A stretch of 64,000 nucleotides of DNA. It comes from JACMLD01 sp963705285. GTDB lineage: Bacteria; Bacteroidota; Bacteroidia; Chitinophagales; Chitinophagaceae. Position 1 is the stretch's first letter; every line of letters starts with the position of its first letter. Shown here one piece after another: positions 35,014 to 42,656 of the stretch. A model generated the notes under the pieces. It searched no databases, was not told the origin of the DNA, and saw only the letters and a program-made list of their open reading frames with translations. Position numbers and translations under genes: made by a program. The stretch is from positions 1,054,001-1,118,000 of the forward strand of contig OY970066.1 of assembly GCA_963705285.1 (NCBI GenBank). The letters run 5' to 3'.

Positions 35014-35415
35014 ATGAAAAAGAAAGTGCTTTTATTGGCCAGCCTCGCGCTCATCACTGTTTTTGCAGTAAATGCCCAGGGTGGTGGCGGTGGTATGCAG
35101 CGCAGTGTACCGGAAAGAGTTAAAATGGTAATGGATAAATTGACAGATTTTAAACTGGATAAAGATAAAACCGCTTTAACCGATAGCGCCTTTACGAATT
35201 ACTTTCGCAGCCAGCAAAAGGCCATGGAAGATATGCGCGCAGCAGGCGGACAACCAGACCGTGAAAAAATGATGGAAACAAGAAAGAAACTGGCAGATGA
35301 AAGAGATGAAAAATTGAAAAAGATTTTTACGGACGAGCAGTTTAAGAAATGGAAAGACGAGATAGAACCTACTACCCGTCCGCAAAGACCAGGCGGTGGC
35401 GGTAACAATGGGTAA
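35014..35415 (+). CDS. Secreted small helical protein, DUF4890/Spy-like
   Basis: 133 residues. Signal peptide MKKKVLLLASLALITVFAVNAQ, a Gly-rich linker, then helices (VPERVKMVMDKLTDF, MMETRKKLADERDEKLKKIF) and a basic Gly-rich tail. The last helix FTDEQFKKWKDEIE is typical of Spy-like and DUF4890 proteins. It lies 84 bp after the second Spy-like gene and before a strong terminator, so it is probably part of the sigma operon or its own unit in the regulon. Confidence 0.7.
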   Translation: MKKKVLLLASLALITVFAVNAQGGGGGMQRSVPERVKMVMDKLTDFKLDKDKTALTDSAFTNYFRSQQKAMEDMRAAGGQPDREKMMETRKKLADERDEKLKKIFTDEQFKKWKDEIEPTTRPQRPGGGGNNG

Positions 35416-35442
35416 ATTGAAAACCAACATACGATAAACTAC

Positions 35443-35473
35443 AACCTCGTTTCTGCAGGAAGCGGGGTTTTTT
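35443..35473 (+). terminator. Rho-independent terminator after the sigma-factor operon
   Basis: Stem of 11 pairs (AACCTCGTTTC with GAAGCGGGGTT, two G-U pairs) around a TGCAG loop, followed by TTTTATTTG. It lies 28 bp after the stop of the last gene. Confidence 0.75.
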
Positions 35474-36070
35474 ATTTGTTGCTCGCTGCGGGGAGGCGAG
35501 GCGGCGGACGCAGGGATTCATAGAAATACACTATTAGCCGCAGATGGGCTGAGTAAAGAATTAAAAAGTCAAAAGTCAAAATTGAAATAGCCTGAACCTT
35601 TGTGTACCTCAGTGAAGACCTCCTGTCCTCTGTGGTAAAATAGCCGCAGATTCGCTGATTAAAGAATTAAACAGTCAAAAGTCAAAAGTGACTAAACCTT
35701 TGTGTACCTCAGTGAAGACCTCCTGTCCTCTGTGGTACAAATAGCCGCAGATGGGCTGATTAAAGAATTAAACAGTCAAAAGTCAAAAGTGACTAAACCT
35801 TTGTGTACCTCAGTGAAGACCTCCTGTCCTCTGTGGTAAAATAGCCGCAGATGCGCTGATTAAAGAATTAAAAAGTCAACATTGAAAATAGACTAAACCT
35901 TTGTGTACCTCAGTGAAGACCTCCTGTCCTCTGTGGTAAATAGCCGCAGATGCGCAGATTGCTTCACCTCTGCTAGCTCTGTTAGCTCTGCGCGCAAAAA
36001 TTCAACATTTAAAATTCAACATTCAAAATAATTTCCACCCACACACACATCACTCAACCCTCAACACAAA
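35474..36070. other. 597 bp gene-free region with a ~100 bp tandem repeat
   Basis: Holds the array at 35535-35950 described separately; the rest (35950-36070) is AT-rich with short imperfect repeats (AAATTCAACATT) and no reading frame worth noting. It is downstream of both flanking transcription units, which converge here. Confidence 0.7.
35535..35950 (+). repeat. Four tandem units of about 100 bp
   Basis: Units start at 35535, 35641, 35742 and 35842, with a partial start at 35941. Each runs TAGCCGCAGAT-GCTGATTAAAGAATT, then runs of AAGTCAAAA, then CTAAACCTTTGTGTACCTCA and GACCTCCTGTCCTCTGTGG. Periods are 106, 101, 100 and 99 bp. Units begin with the same TAGCCGCAGAT core seen in the 145 bp array at 19845-20570. 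An inverted relative lies at 33277-33378. Confidence 0.88.
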
Positions 36071-36826
36071 TTAATTACCCACCCAATCTTTAAACGCGCT
36101 TACGTTTTCCTGGCTTACAATAATTTCTTCATTTATGGGCGGATCTACCTCAATCAGCAATTTACTTTTTGGAAAGGTTTTTATTTTTTTAATGGCTTGT
36201 ATGCTTACCAAAAATTTTCGGTTAAGCCGGTAAAACTGTGCAGGATCGGTTTCTTTTTCCAAATCGGATAATGATTTATCGAGAATGAATTTTTGACCCT
36301 TGGCATCTACCATACATACCAATTTGTGGGTTGCATAGAAATAAGCTATTTCGTCCGTTTTTATCGTTACATAATCCATTCCCCTTTTTACAAGGAACCG
36401 TTTTTTATAAGTGCCCGGCTCTGCCTGCCTGCGCCATAGCTGTAACTGTTGAAGATTGGCAGTAAAAAATTGTTTCAGGGTTTCAAATTTTTGCAGGGCT
36501 GCTTCCAGCTTATCCTGTTTAACTGGTTTTAATAAATAGTCGATGCCATTGTGTTCAAATGCTTCCTGCCAGTATTCATCAAAAGCAGTGGTAAATATGA
36601 TGGGGCAGGTAACCGAAACGTTGTCAAGTATTGTAAAGGAGAGCCCGTCGGTGAGTTCAATATCCATGAAAATGAGGTCTGGCAGTGCATGTTGCTGCAA
36701 CCATTCGGTAGCGGCCTGCACACTGCCCAATACTTGTTCAATGATGATAGATTTGCCGGTTTGCAAAATTGCTTTCTGCAATTTTTCAGCAGCCGGTTTT
36801 TCATCTTCAATGATAATTACTTTCAT
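36071..36826 (-). CDS. LytTR-family response regulator
   Basis: 251 residues. Receiver domain ~1-120 with acidic pocket IIIEDEKPAA, phospho-acceptor Asp in DLIFMDIELTDG, Thr in FTTAF and Lys in LLKPVKQ. A LytTR DNA-binding domain fills ~150-250, with RFLVKRGMDYVTIKTDEIAYFYA and FYRLNRKFLVSIQAI. It would be phosphorylated by the adjacent histidine kinase (2 bp gap) and bind paired sites as a dimer. Targets are unknown; DUF1761 and VOC genes lie divergently nearby. Confidence 0.93.
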   Translation of the reverse strand: MKVIIIEDEKPAAEKLQKAILQTGKSIIIEQVLGSVQAATEWLQQHALPDLIFMDIELTDGLSFTILDNVSVTCPIIFTTAFDEYWQEAFEHNGIDYLLKPVKQDKLEAALQKFETLKQFFTANLQQLQLWRRQAEPGTYKKRFLVKRGMDYVTIKTDEIAYFYATHKLVCMVDAKGQKFILDKSLSDLEKETDPAQFYRLNRKFLVSIQAIKKIKTFPKSKLLIEVDPPINEEIIVSQENVSAFKDWVGN

Positions 36827-36828
36827 GG

Positions 36829-37899
36829 TTATGTAATTTTGAGTAAGGGTAATATAACACAGAATGTATTGTCAGTTTCTTCAATGGTAATGGTAGAACC
36901 GGTTGTTAATTTATACCTTTCATCCAGGTTTTTCAACCCAATTTTGGAAGAAGGCTTCCGCAACGTTTTCCTGCGCATATCGTTACAAAAAACAATGGTA
37001 TTGTTGCTAAAGCTTATTTCTATCACAAGCGGATTTGCATCAGAAAATTCATTGTGCTTAATGGCATTTTCCATAAGTACCTGTAAAGAAATAGGCGGTA
37101 CCAGGTATTGATCAAACAACGAGCGGTCTATCTGTATCTGCAATTGCAGGGCTTTCTCAAAACGGATTTTTAAAAGCGAAAAATAATCTTCCAGGAAATG
37201 CATTTCTTCCTGCAGCAATACAAGATCACGCGCTTTATTTTGTAAAATATATCGGTATACATCCGCCAGGTTATCATTGAACTGTTTTGCTTTAGCCGGT
37301 TTTTCTTCAATCAGGTAAGACAAGGTATTGAGTGAATTAAAAATAAAATGCGGGTCGATCTGGTTTTTAAGCGCTTCCAGTTCGGCCTCGGCCCTGGCCC
37401 TTTCAAACTGCTCTGCACGCAGCATTTCATTTTCAGATTCTTTTACCAAAAAAACGGTTTCATATACGTGCGTAATAAAAATAACGCACACCATCATAAT
37501 TAATGTAGCAGAAAAGATAACCGGCCAGTTGATGGCGCTGTGTAAGAATAAATGGTACCAGCCAACCAGCATCAGTATGCTGATAGGAAGCGTATAAAAA
37601 GTGATGCCAAACAATAATGCGATTATTTTACGCACAGGTTTTTTATACCAGTCAAAATAACTGCGCATGCTGAACAACAGGTAGCGGTTGCCTTCCCATA
37701 TAATAAAGGCAATAAGAATGGTGTATAAGAAACTTATTTTAATCTGCCAGGCAGAAAAATTTTGTCCATTAACCATACCGGTAACCAATGGTATGGCAAT
37801 ACCAAAAAATGGTATTAATATTACCCTGAAACCGATATCGTTGATGCCGTTCTTAGGTATCTGGGGCTTTATCGGCGGTATAGTACTGTTTGTCGGCAT
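36829..37899 (-). CDS. LytS-type sensor histidine kinase
   Basis: 356 residues from ATG 37899 (a TTG one codon upstream is also possible). Four membrane helices lie in residues ~20-150, with little outside them. The His_kinase domain contains IDPHFIFNSLNTLSYLIEE with the phospho-acceptor His, and a C-terminal ATPase with LMENAIKHN and IGLKNLDERY. This is the standard Bacteroidota kinase partner of LytTR regulators, here encoded directly upstream of 36071-36826. The signal is unknown; the small sensor region suggests a membrane-borne cue. Confidence 0.92.
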   Translation of the reverse strand: MPTNSTIPPIKPQIPKNGINDIGFRVILIPFFGIAIPLVTGMVNGQNFSAWQIKISFLYTILIAFIIWEGNRYLLFSMRSYFDWYKKPVRKIIALLFGITFYTLPISILMLVGWYHLFLHSAINWPVIFSATLIMMVCVIFITHVYETVFLVKESENEMLRAEQFERARAEAELEALKNQIDPHFIFNSLNTLSYLIEEKPAKAKQFNDNLADVYRYILQNKARDLVLLQEEMHFLEDYFSLLKIRFEKALQLQIQIDRSLFDQYLVPPISLQVLMENAIKHNEFSDANPLVIEISFSNNTIVFCNDMRRKTLRKPSSKIGLKNLDERYKLTTGSTITIEETDNTFCVILPLLKIT

Positions 37900-37989
37900 C
37901 AATTACAGCTTTGTCATCATTGGTTAGAGATTGTAAAGTTTATAAATTAGTTTAGATATCAGCATTTTTAACCCCCTAAATTAAAACGC

Positions 37990-38409
37990 ATGAATACTAT
38001 TAACTGGCCGGCGGTACTGGTAGCCGGCATATCGGCCTTTGTAATTGGTGGCATCTGGTATTCTCCGGGCTTGTTTGGCAAAGCGTGGATGAAAGATAAC
38101 AACCTTACCGAAGATGAAATTAAAAAAGGGAACAAGGGAAAAATCTTTGGCTTTACGCTTATCTTTTCTTTGCTGATGGCGGTAAACCTTGCCATGTTTT
38201 TACAGGATCCTAAAGGCGCCGACTGCGGCCCAAAAACAGATATCACCTGGGGGATGACTGCCGGTTTTCTGGCTGGCATATGGACGTTCTGCGCTATTGC
38301 CATTCACAGTTTGTTTGAACTAAAAACATGGCGACTTATTTTCATTAATGGCGGGTACACCATTGTTGCGCTCGTGCTCATGGGTGCCATTTTGGGTGCG
38401 TGGCGATAA
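37990..38409 (+). CDS. DUF1761 family membrane protein
   Basis: 139 residues, four membrane helices. The start INWPAVLVAGISAFVIGGIWYSPGLFGKAWM is the DUF1761 signature with GxxWYSPxLFG. The function of the family is unknown. It is divergent from the histidine kinase gene (90 bp between starts), so control by the LytTR pair is plausible. Confidence 0.88.
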   Translation: MNTINWPAVLVAGISAFVIGGIWYSPGLFGKAWMKDNNLTEDEIKKGNKGKIFGFTLIFSLLMAVNLAMFLQDPKGADCGPKTDITWGMTAGFLAGIWTFCAIAIHSLFELKTWRLIFINGGYTIVALVLMGAILGAWR

Positions 38410-38617
38410 CAAATACATATGAACGGCCAATAAAAAGAATGGGCCCGGCAACCACCCTGTTGAAAACGTTGTCTTTCTCAAAAAAATGTGATGCGAACTA
38501 TTAGCTTATGTTGAATTTGAAAGGCGGCCCCTGTAGATGACGGAAAGGCGTGGAACGTAGATTCTGACCTGGAGTAGCTAAGAAAGAAATTATCTCATCA
38601 ATAATAACACCTGCAGC

Positions 38618-39004
38618 ATGACTTTTAAAAATGCCATCAGCTGGTTTGAAATCGGCTCAACCGATTTAAACCGCGCACAAAAATTTTATGAAACCATTTT
38701 CGACATTCAACTCATTCCCATGGACATGGACAGCATTAAGATGCGCATGTTTCCGTTAGAAGATATGATGGGTGTTGGAGGGGCTATTGTAGACAGCGGA
38801 GGGTTTCACAAACCATCAGCCACAGACGGGCCATTAATTTATCTCAACGGAAACCCTGACCTGCAAATAGTTTTAGACAGGGTAGAAGCGGCAGGCGGTA
38901 AGATAATGATGCCCAAAACCGAAATCTCACCCGAGTATGGTTTTATGGCTGTTGTTATTGATACGGAAGGAAACCGTATTGGATTGCATTCCATTCCGCA
39001 GTAA
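38618..39004 (+). CDS. VOC family protein (glyoxalase-like)
   Basis: 128 residues, two beta-alpha-beta-beta-beta units. The start NAISWFEIGSTDLNRAQKFYETIFD and the end GFMAVVIDTEGNRIGLHS are typical of metal-binding VOC proteins (glyoxalase, dioxygenase or resistance type). Substrate unknown. It is 208 bp after DUF1761 and on the same strand. Confidence 0.88.
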   Translation: MTFKNAISWFEIGSTDLNRAQKFYETIFDIQLIPMDMDSIKMRMFPLEDMMGVGGAIVDSGGFHKPSATDGPLIYLNGNPDLQIVLDRVEAAGGKIMMPKTEISPEYGFMAVVIDTEGNRIGLHSIPQ

Positions 39005-39168
39005 TTATGCTGAACGGATTTATTTTAAATCTTGCAATTTTAATGTTGAATTGTTGGCGACAATTTTTTTTCGCGCAGAGCAAACAGAGCCAGCAGAGAT
39101 TTTTTGTGGTAGGCAAAGCAAAAGCATCCTGAAAAATCTTTACATCCTATACATCCCAGTTCAGACAA

Positions 39169-40263
39169 TTAATCTGGAAAAGCTGTTTTGTCTATATTGG
39201 GTACAATACGCAATGCATTTTTGTAGTAAACCTTTTTAAGAATAGAATCGGGAAGACCCAGACCGTACATCCGCCAGAAAGCATGGTATTTTTTATGATA
39301 AGGAAAATATTCGTCTTCTGTTTCCAATACCCTGAAGTAAGTTGCATATTCATCGGGCACCCAACTGTCTTTACCGAATAATATCCTGTCCTGGTATTTT
39401 TCAAAAAACTTTTTAGCTGCGCGGGGCTGACGGCCGAGCTCTGCTATTACAGCACCAAACTCAACATTTACATTGGGCATTGCATCCAGCAGCAGACCCA
39501 GTTGGGTTAAATCATTGGGGTACCATCCAAAATGTGCCGCAATAAATGTTGTTGCAGGATGTTTTTTAAACATGCGGTGTTGCTCTTCAATCAATGTTTC
39601 CCAGGGTGCGGGATCATTGGCTCCTCTTTTACGACCGGGATGCGAAGTGATTTCCAGCCACCGTTCATTTTTTTCATCCACCGGATCCCAAAATGGTTTG
39701 GGGTCTGCCGTATGAATCAGTACGGGAATTTTAAGTGTACCGGCTTTTGCCCAGATAGCATCCAGCCGCGGGTCGTCTACCGGAACGCGGTTGCCTTTAT
39801 TATCTTTTACATTAAAACCAAGGTCTTTAAAAATCTTAAGGCCGTTGGCGCCATTTTGTACATCCTCTTCCAGTTGCTTTACTGCTTTTTCTGTCCAACC
39901 GTTTTCTCCAATACCACCAAAGCTGATATTGGCAAAAACAATAAACCGCTTTGGATAATTAGACCGGATATTATCAGTCATCTTTTTTAACCCACTGCCA
40001 TTGCCGCCACTGAGGTTTACCATTACGGCCATATGCAGCTTGTCCATATCGCGCACCAGGCCGCTGAGGTCTTGCCCGCCCATATTCCATTGGTGGTTAT
40101 GCACATCTATGAATGGAAATTTGGCGGCGCTTAATTTATGCTGCGCTACCACCAGGTTAGATACAGGATCATACTTTTCAAAATCCATTTTTCCGGAAGA
40201 CTGGGCGCAAGAACTAATTGCTAATGCTAGTGACGCAAAACAAAGGCTGACTATTTTTTTCAT
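39169..40263 (-). CDS. Secreted or lipid-anchored amidohydrolase (amidohydrolase_2 type)
   Basis: 364 residues. N-terminus MKKIVSLCFASLALAISSCAQ has a plausible lipobox (SSC). A TIM-barrel amidohydrolase follows: FIDVHNHQWN holds the first metal HxH, then VLIHTADPKPFW and FIAAHFGWYP with further metal His residues, and LFGKDSWVPDEYATYF late on. Such proteins act on C-N or C-C bonds of small cyclic acids and lactones (decarboxylase or lactonase); the substrate here is unknown. An 11 bp tandem repeat lies just upstream of its start, in the presumed promoter region. Confidence 0.82.
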   Translation of the reverse strand: MKKIVSLCFASLALAISSCAQSSGKMDFEKYDPVSNLVVAQHKLSAAKFPFIDVHNHQWNMGGQDLSGLVRDMDKLHMAVMVNLSGGNGSGLKKMTDNIRSNYPKRFIVFANISFGGIGENGWTEKAVKQLEEDVQNGANGLKIFKDLGFNVKDNKGNRVPVDDPRLDAIWAKAGTLKIPVLIHTADPKPFWDPVDEKNERWLEITSHPGRKRGANDPAPWETLIEEQHRMFKKHPATTFIAAHFGWYPNDLTQLGLLLDAMPNVNVEFGAVIAELGRQPRAAKKFFEKYQDRILFGKDSWVPDEYATYFRVLETEDEYFPYHKKYHAFWRMYGLGLPDSILKKVYYKNALRIVPNIDKTAFPD

Positions 40264-40277
40264 AATAACATTGATAA

Positions 40278-40387
40278 GACGCTGATGAGACGCGAATGAG
40301 ACGCGAATGAGACGCGAATGAGACGCGAATGAGACGCGAATGAGACGCGAATGAGACGCGAATGAGACGCGAATGAGACGCGAATGA
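40278..40387. repeat. Ten tandem copies of an 11 bp unit
   Basis: The unit is GACGCGAATGA on the plus strand: one variant copy (GACGCTGATGA, 40278-40288) and nine exact copies (40289-40387), a head-to-tail run with a period equal to about one turn of DNA. It lies 15 bp from the amidohydrolase start (40263), upstream of it, and 48 bp past the end of the DsbA-like gene. Exact copies imply recent expansion and likely copy-number variation. Confidence 0.95.
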
Positions 40388-40435
40388 ACACGAATACCGC
40401 GGTAAGATAATAATAAAAGGAGCTCAAAATTTGGC

Positions 40436-41092
40436 TTAGGGTGAAGCAGGTAATTCTTTTAACACATTCTCCAGGCGTTCTTTCAATGTTTCATAATTGG
40501 TGTAACCCCTGGCAATTAAATAGAATTTGCTTTCACTTACCTGTAATAACACTGCCGGAAAACCGGTTACCTGCAATTGCTTCACCAGTGAAAACTCATA
40601 ATATGCTTTTTCTTTGTAGTCATTGCTGTGCAGGCGGCTGTAAAATTCTTCTGGGGGTATAGCATATTTATCCAGCAGGTGCCTGTAGGCTTCATCATCA
40701 CACAGATCGCGGCCTTCGTAATGAAGTGCGTACTGCAAATCTGCAGCAAAAGCTACCTGTTGTGCCGGATGGTATTCTTTAAAAACACACATGGCAATAG
40801 CGGGTTTTTCAGAATTTGGGAACCAGTCGCTTTTATCAGGATTATTGATATGCCACAGGTAATCACTGCCAAACCGGATGCCGGTATATTCTTCCACGGT
40901 CTTATAGGCTTTCTGAATGTAACCGGCTGTTACGCCTATTGGCCGGGGTGTTTCGCTGATGATCATACCGCCGGAAAGTACTTCAAAATTAAATGCACCG
41001 GCGTAGTTGTCTGCCAGCTGTTTCATTACCGGGCTGAAGCCATAACACCAACCGCAGTAGGCATCGTAACAATAAAAAATAGTGGACTGCAT
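40436..41092 (-). CDS. DsbA-family thioredoxin-like oxidoreductase
   Basis: 218 residues, cytoplasmic in appearance (no signal peptide). A CxxC active site (AYCGWCYGF) lies at the N-terminus and an inserted helical domain follows. VTGFPAVLLQV has the cis-Pro expected after the DsbA insertion. This is the DsbA/FrnE-like family; it could serve redox or isomerase roles. It ends 173 bp before the amidohydrolase start. Confidence 0.85.
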   Translation of the reverse strand: MQSTIFYCYDAYCGWCYGFSPVMKQLADNYAGAFNFEVLSGGMIISETPRPIGVTAGYIQKAYKTVEEYTGIRFGSDYLWHINNPDKSDWFPNSEKPAIAMCVFKEYHPAQQVAFAADLQYALHYEGRDLCDDEAYRHLLDKYAIPPEEFYSRLHSNDYKEKAYYEFSLVKQLQVTGFPAVLLQVSESKFYLIARGYTNYETLKERLENVLKELPASP

Positions 41093-41101
41093 GGTATAAA
41101 G

Positions 41102-41779
41102 TTAAGGGGTAAACGCTTTTAGTTTTTGTATGTACTGATGTATATAATCCTGTTTCTGTTTTAATTTATACTGCATAATAAAACGTGGATGTGATAGAGG
41201 AACAATGCTGCCAAAGAATTGTTGTTCTTTGTTGAGGGCGGATAAGAATGAAAAATTCTTACCATCGCCCAGGCAAAACGCAACGTTTTTATCAATGCCA
41301 AATTCAAATTGCTTTTGCAGGCAGTCAATCACAAATGGCTTTATATCTTTTTGCAAAGTTTTATCGTCGTAATAATTGAGGTTTTTGCCCGCCCGCGTAA
41401 AACCCAGGGGGCTAACTGCTGTAATATAAAACCGGCTGTAAAATTTTTGTACTCCGCCAAATGCCTGTATCATGTCGTAGATATACAGCGATGAAAGCTC
41501 CTGTTTTTTAGTCCAATCGTTGGCAATTCCGCAATCCTGTTGCAGGCGAATGGGATCAGTAAAAGGAATGCCTGTTACACCGCCGCCAAACCGCCCGGGA
41601 TTGATGCCGATGATCATCTGACGCTGGGCATTATCATTATAATATTTTTTGTAAAAGGAGGTGCAGGCATCCATGGTAGCCGCATTACTGAATGGCGTCA
41701 TTACTTCTATTCCGGCTGGGAATGCAATGGGAAATCTAAGCCCATTAATAAAAGCCAGTATATGATCAGCAAAGGTCAT
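41102..41779 (-). CDS. SMUG2-type uracil-DNA glycosylase family protein (DUF4918)
   Basis: 225 residues from ATG 41779. The motif IIGINPGRFGGGVTGIPFTDP is characteristic of SMUG2-like glycosylases, and SHPRFIMQY near the C-terminus matches the second DNA-binding loop. It would excise uracil or damaged bases for base excision repair. It starts 9 bp after a DsbA-type neighbour on the same strand and forms a unit with the fatty acid hydroxylase gene upstream. Confidence 0.85.
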   Translation of the reverse strand: MTFADHILAFINGLRFPIAFPAGIEVMTPFSNAATMDACTSFYKKYYNDNAQRQMIIGINPGRFGGGVTGIPFTDPIRLQQDCGIANDWTKKQELSSLYIYDMIQAFGGVQKFYSRFYITAVSPLGFTRAGKNLNYYDDKTLQKDIKPFVIDCLQKQFEFGIDKNVAFCLGDGKNFSFLSALNKEQQFFGSIVPLSHPRFIMQYKLKQKQDYIHQYIQKLKAFTP

Positions 41780-41802
41780 CAGCAAATGTAAGAAAGCAAG
41801 GT

Positions 41803-42561
41803 CTAGCGGGTTTTTAATTTTACATCATCAAAATGCTGATCATAATCTTTGCGCATGGTACCCATTATGCGATCCCAAAATGTAAAATACAAACCATAAT
41901 TACCGGTAAAGTACTGGTGGTGCTGATTGTGGCTAACAGATGTATTAACCCATTTGCCCAGCCAGTGCCGGTTAAAGCCTGCAGGGTACAGTTCATACCC
42001 AAGGTGGCCGTATACATTGTAAATAATCATAAAAAGAAAGAAAATAGAGAAATGATAACCGTGAACCGGTATAGTAAAAAGAAAAACAGCAAATACACCT
42101 GCTTCAACAATGGCTTCAAGCGGGTGAAATGCATACGCTGCCCAGGGAGAAGGATTAGTGGAACGGTGATGCACCAGGTGAAAAAACCGGAATAATCTTT
42201 TATGGTGCATTAACCGGTGTGTCCAGTAAAAATAGGTATCATGTATGATGAACATCAGTGGAAAAGCGGCAAAGAAATACAGCCACCCGTAACTGGCAAT
42301 GTCTTTATAGTACCAGGTATGTTTTCCCACGGCATCGTTTTTTATCAATAAAACAGGTACCGCACCAAAAATAGCAATGGTTAATACAGAGTAGCCAATC
42401 TCGCGTATATAATCTTTCTTAGCGGGAAGACGGGACTGTATTTTTTTATGACCCAGCATTGAGGTCAGCAAAAAATAAAATAAAACAAATGCAATGGCTG
42501 CCACCAGAAAATAATGGCTGCCTACTTTTTGCGTGAAGAAAAAATAATCTTTCCAGTGCAT
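41803..42561 (-). CDS. Sterol desaturase/fatty acid hydroxylase family protein
   Basis: 252 residues from ATG 42561, about four membrane helices. Histidine boxes for a di-iron centre are present: HDTYFYWTHRLMHH, FFHLVHHRST and VSHNQHHQYF. This membrane family hydroxylates or desaturates lipids and carotenoids; the substrate here is unknown. It ends 23 bp before the SMUG2-like start. Confidence 0.88.
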   Translation of the reverse strand: MHWKDYFFFTQKVGSHYFLVAAIAFVLFYFLLTSMLGHKKIQSRLPAKKDYIREIGYSVLTIAIFGAVPVLLIKNDAVGKHTWYYKDIASYGWLYFFAAFPLMFIIHDTYFYWTHRLMHHKRLFRFFHLVHHRSTNPSPWAAYAFHPLEAIVEAGVFAVFLFTIPVHGYHFSIFFLFMIIYNVYGHLGYELYPAGFNRHWLGKWVNTSVSHNQHHQYFTGNYGLYFTFWDRIMGTMRKDYDQHFDDVKLKTR

Positions 42562-42656
42562 AGCTGCATGCAATAAAAAAAGTGTTTTGAAATACAGCCA
42601 AAATTAATTGAAACTGTTTTCAAAACACTGTTATGATGAACCGTCCAAAATGTTAA

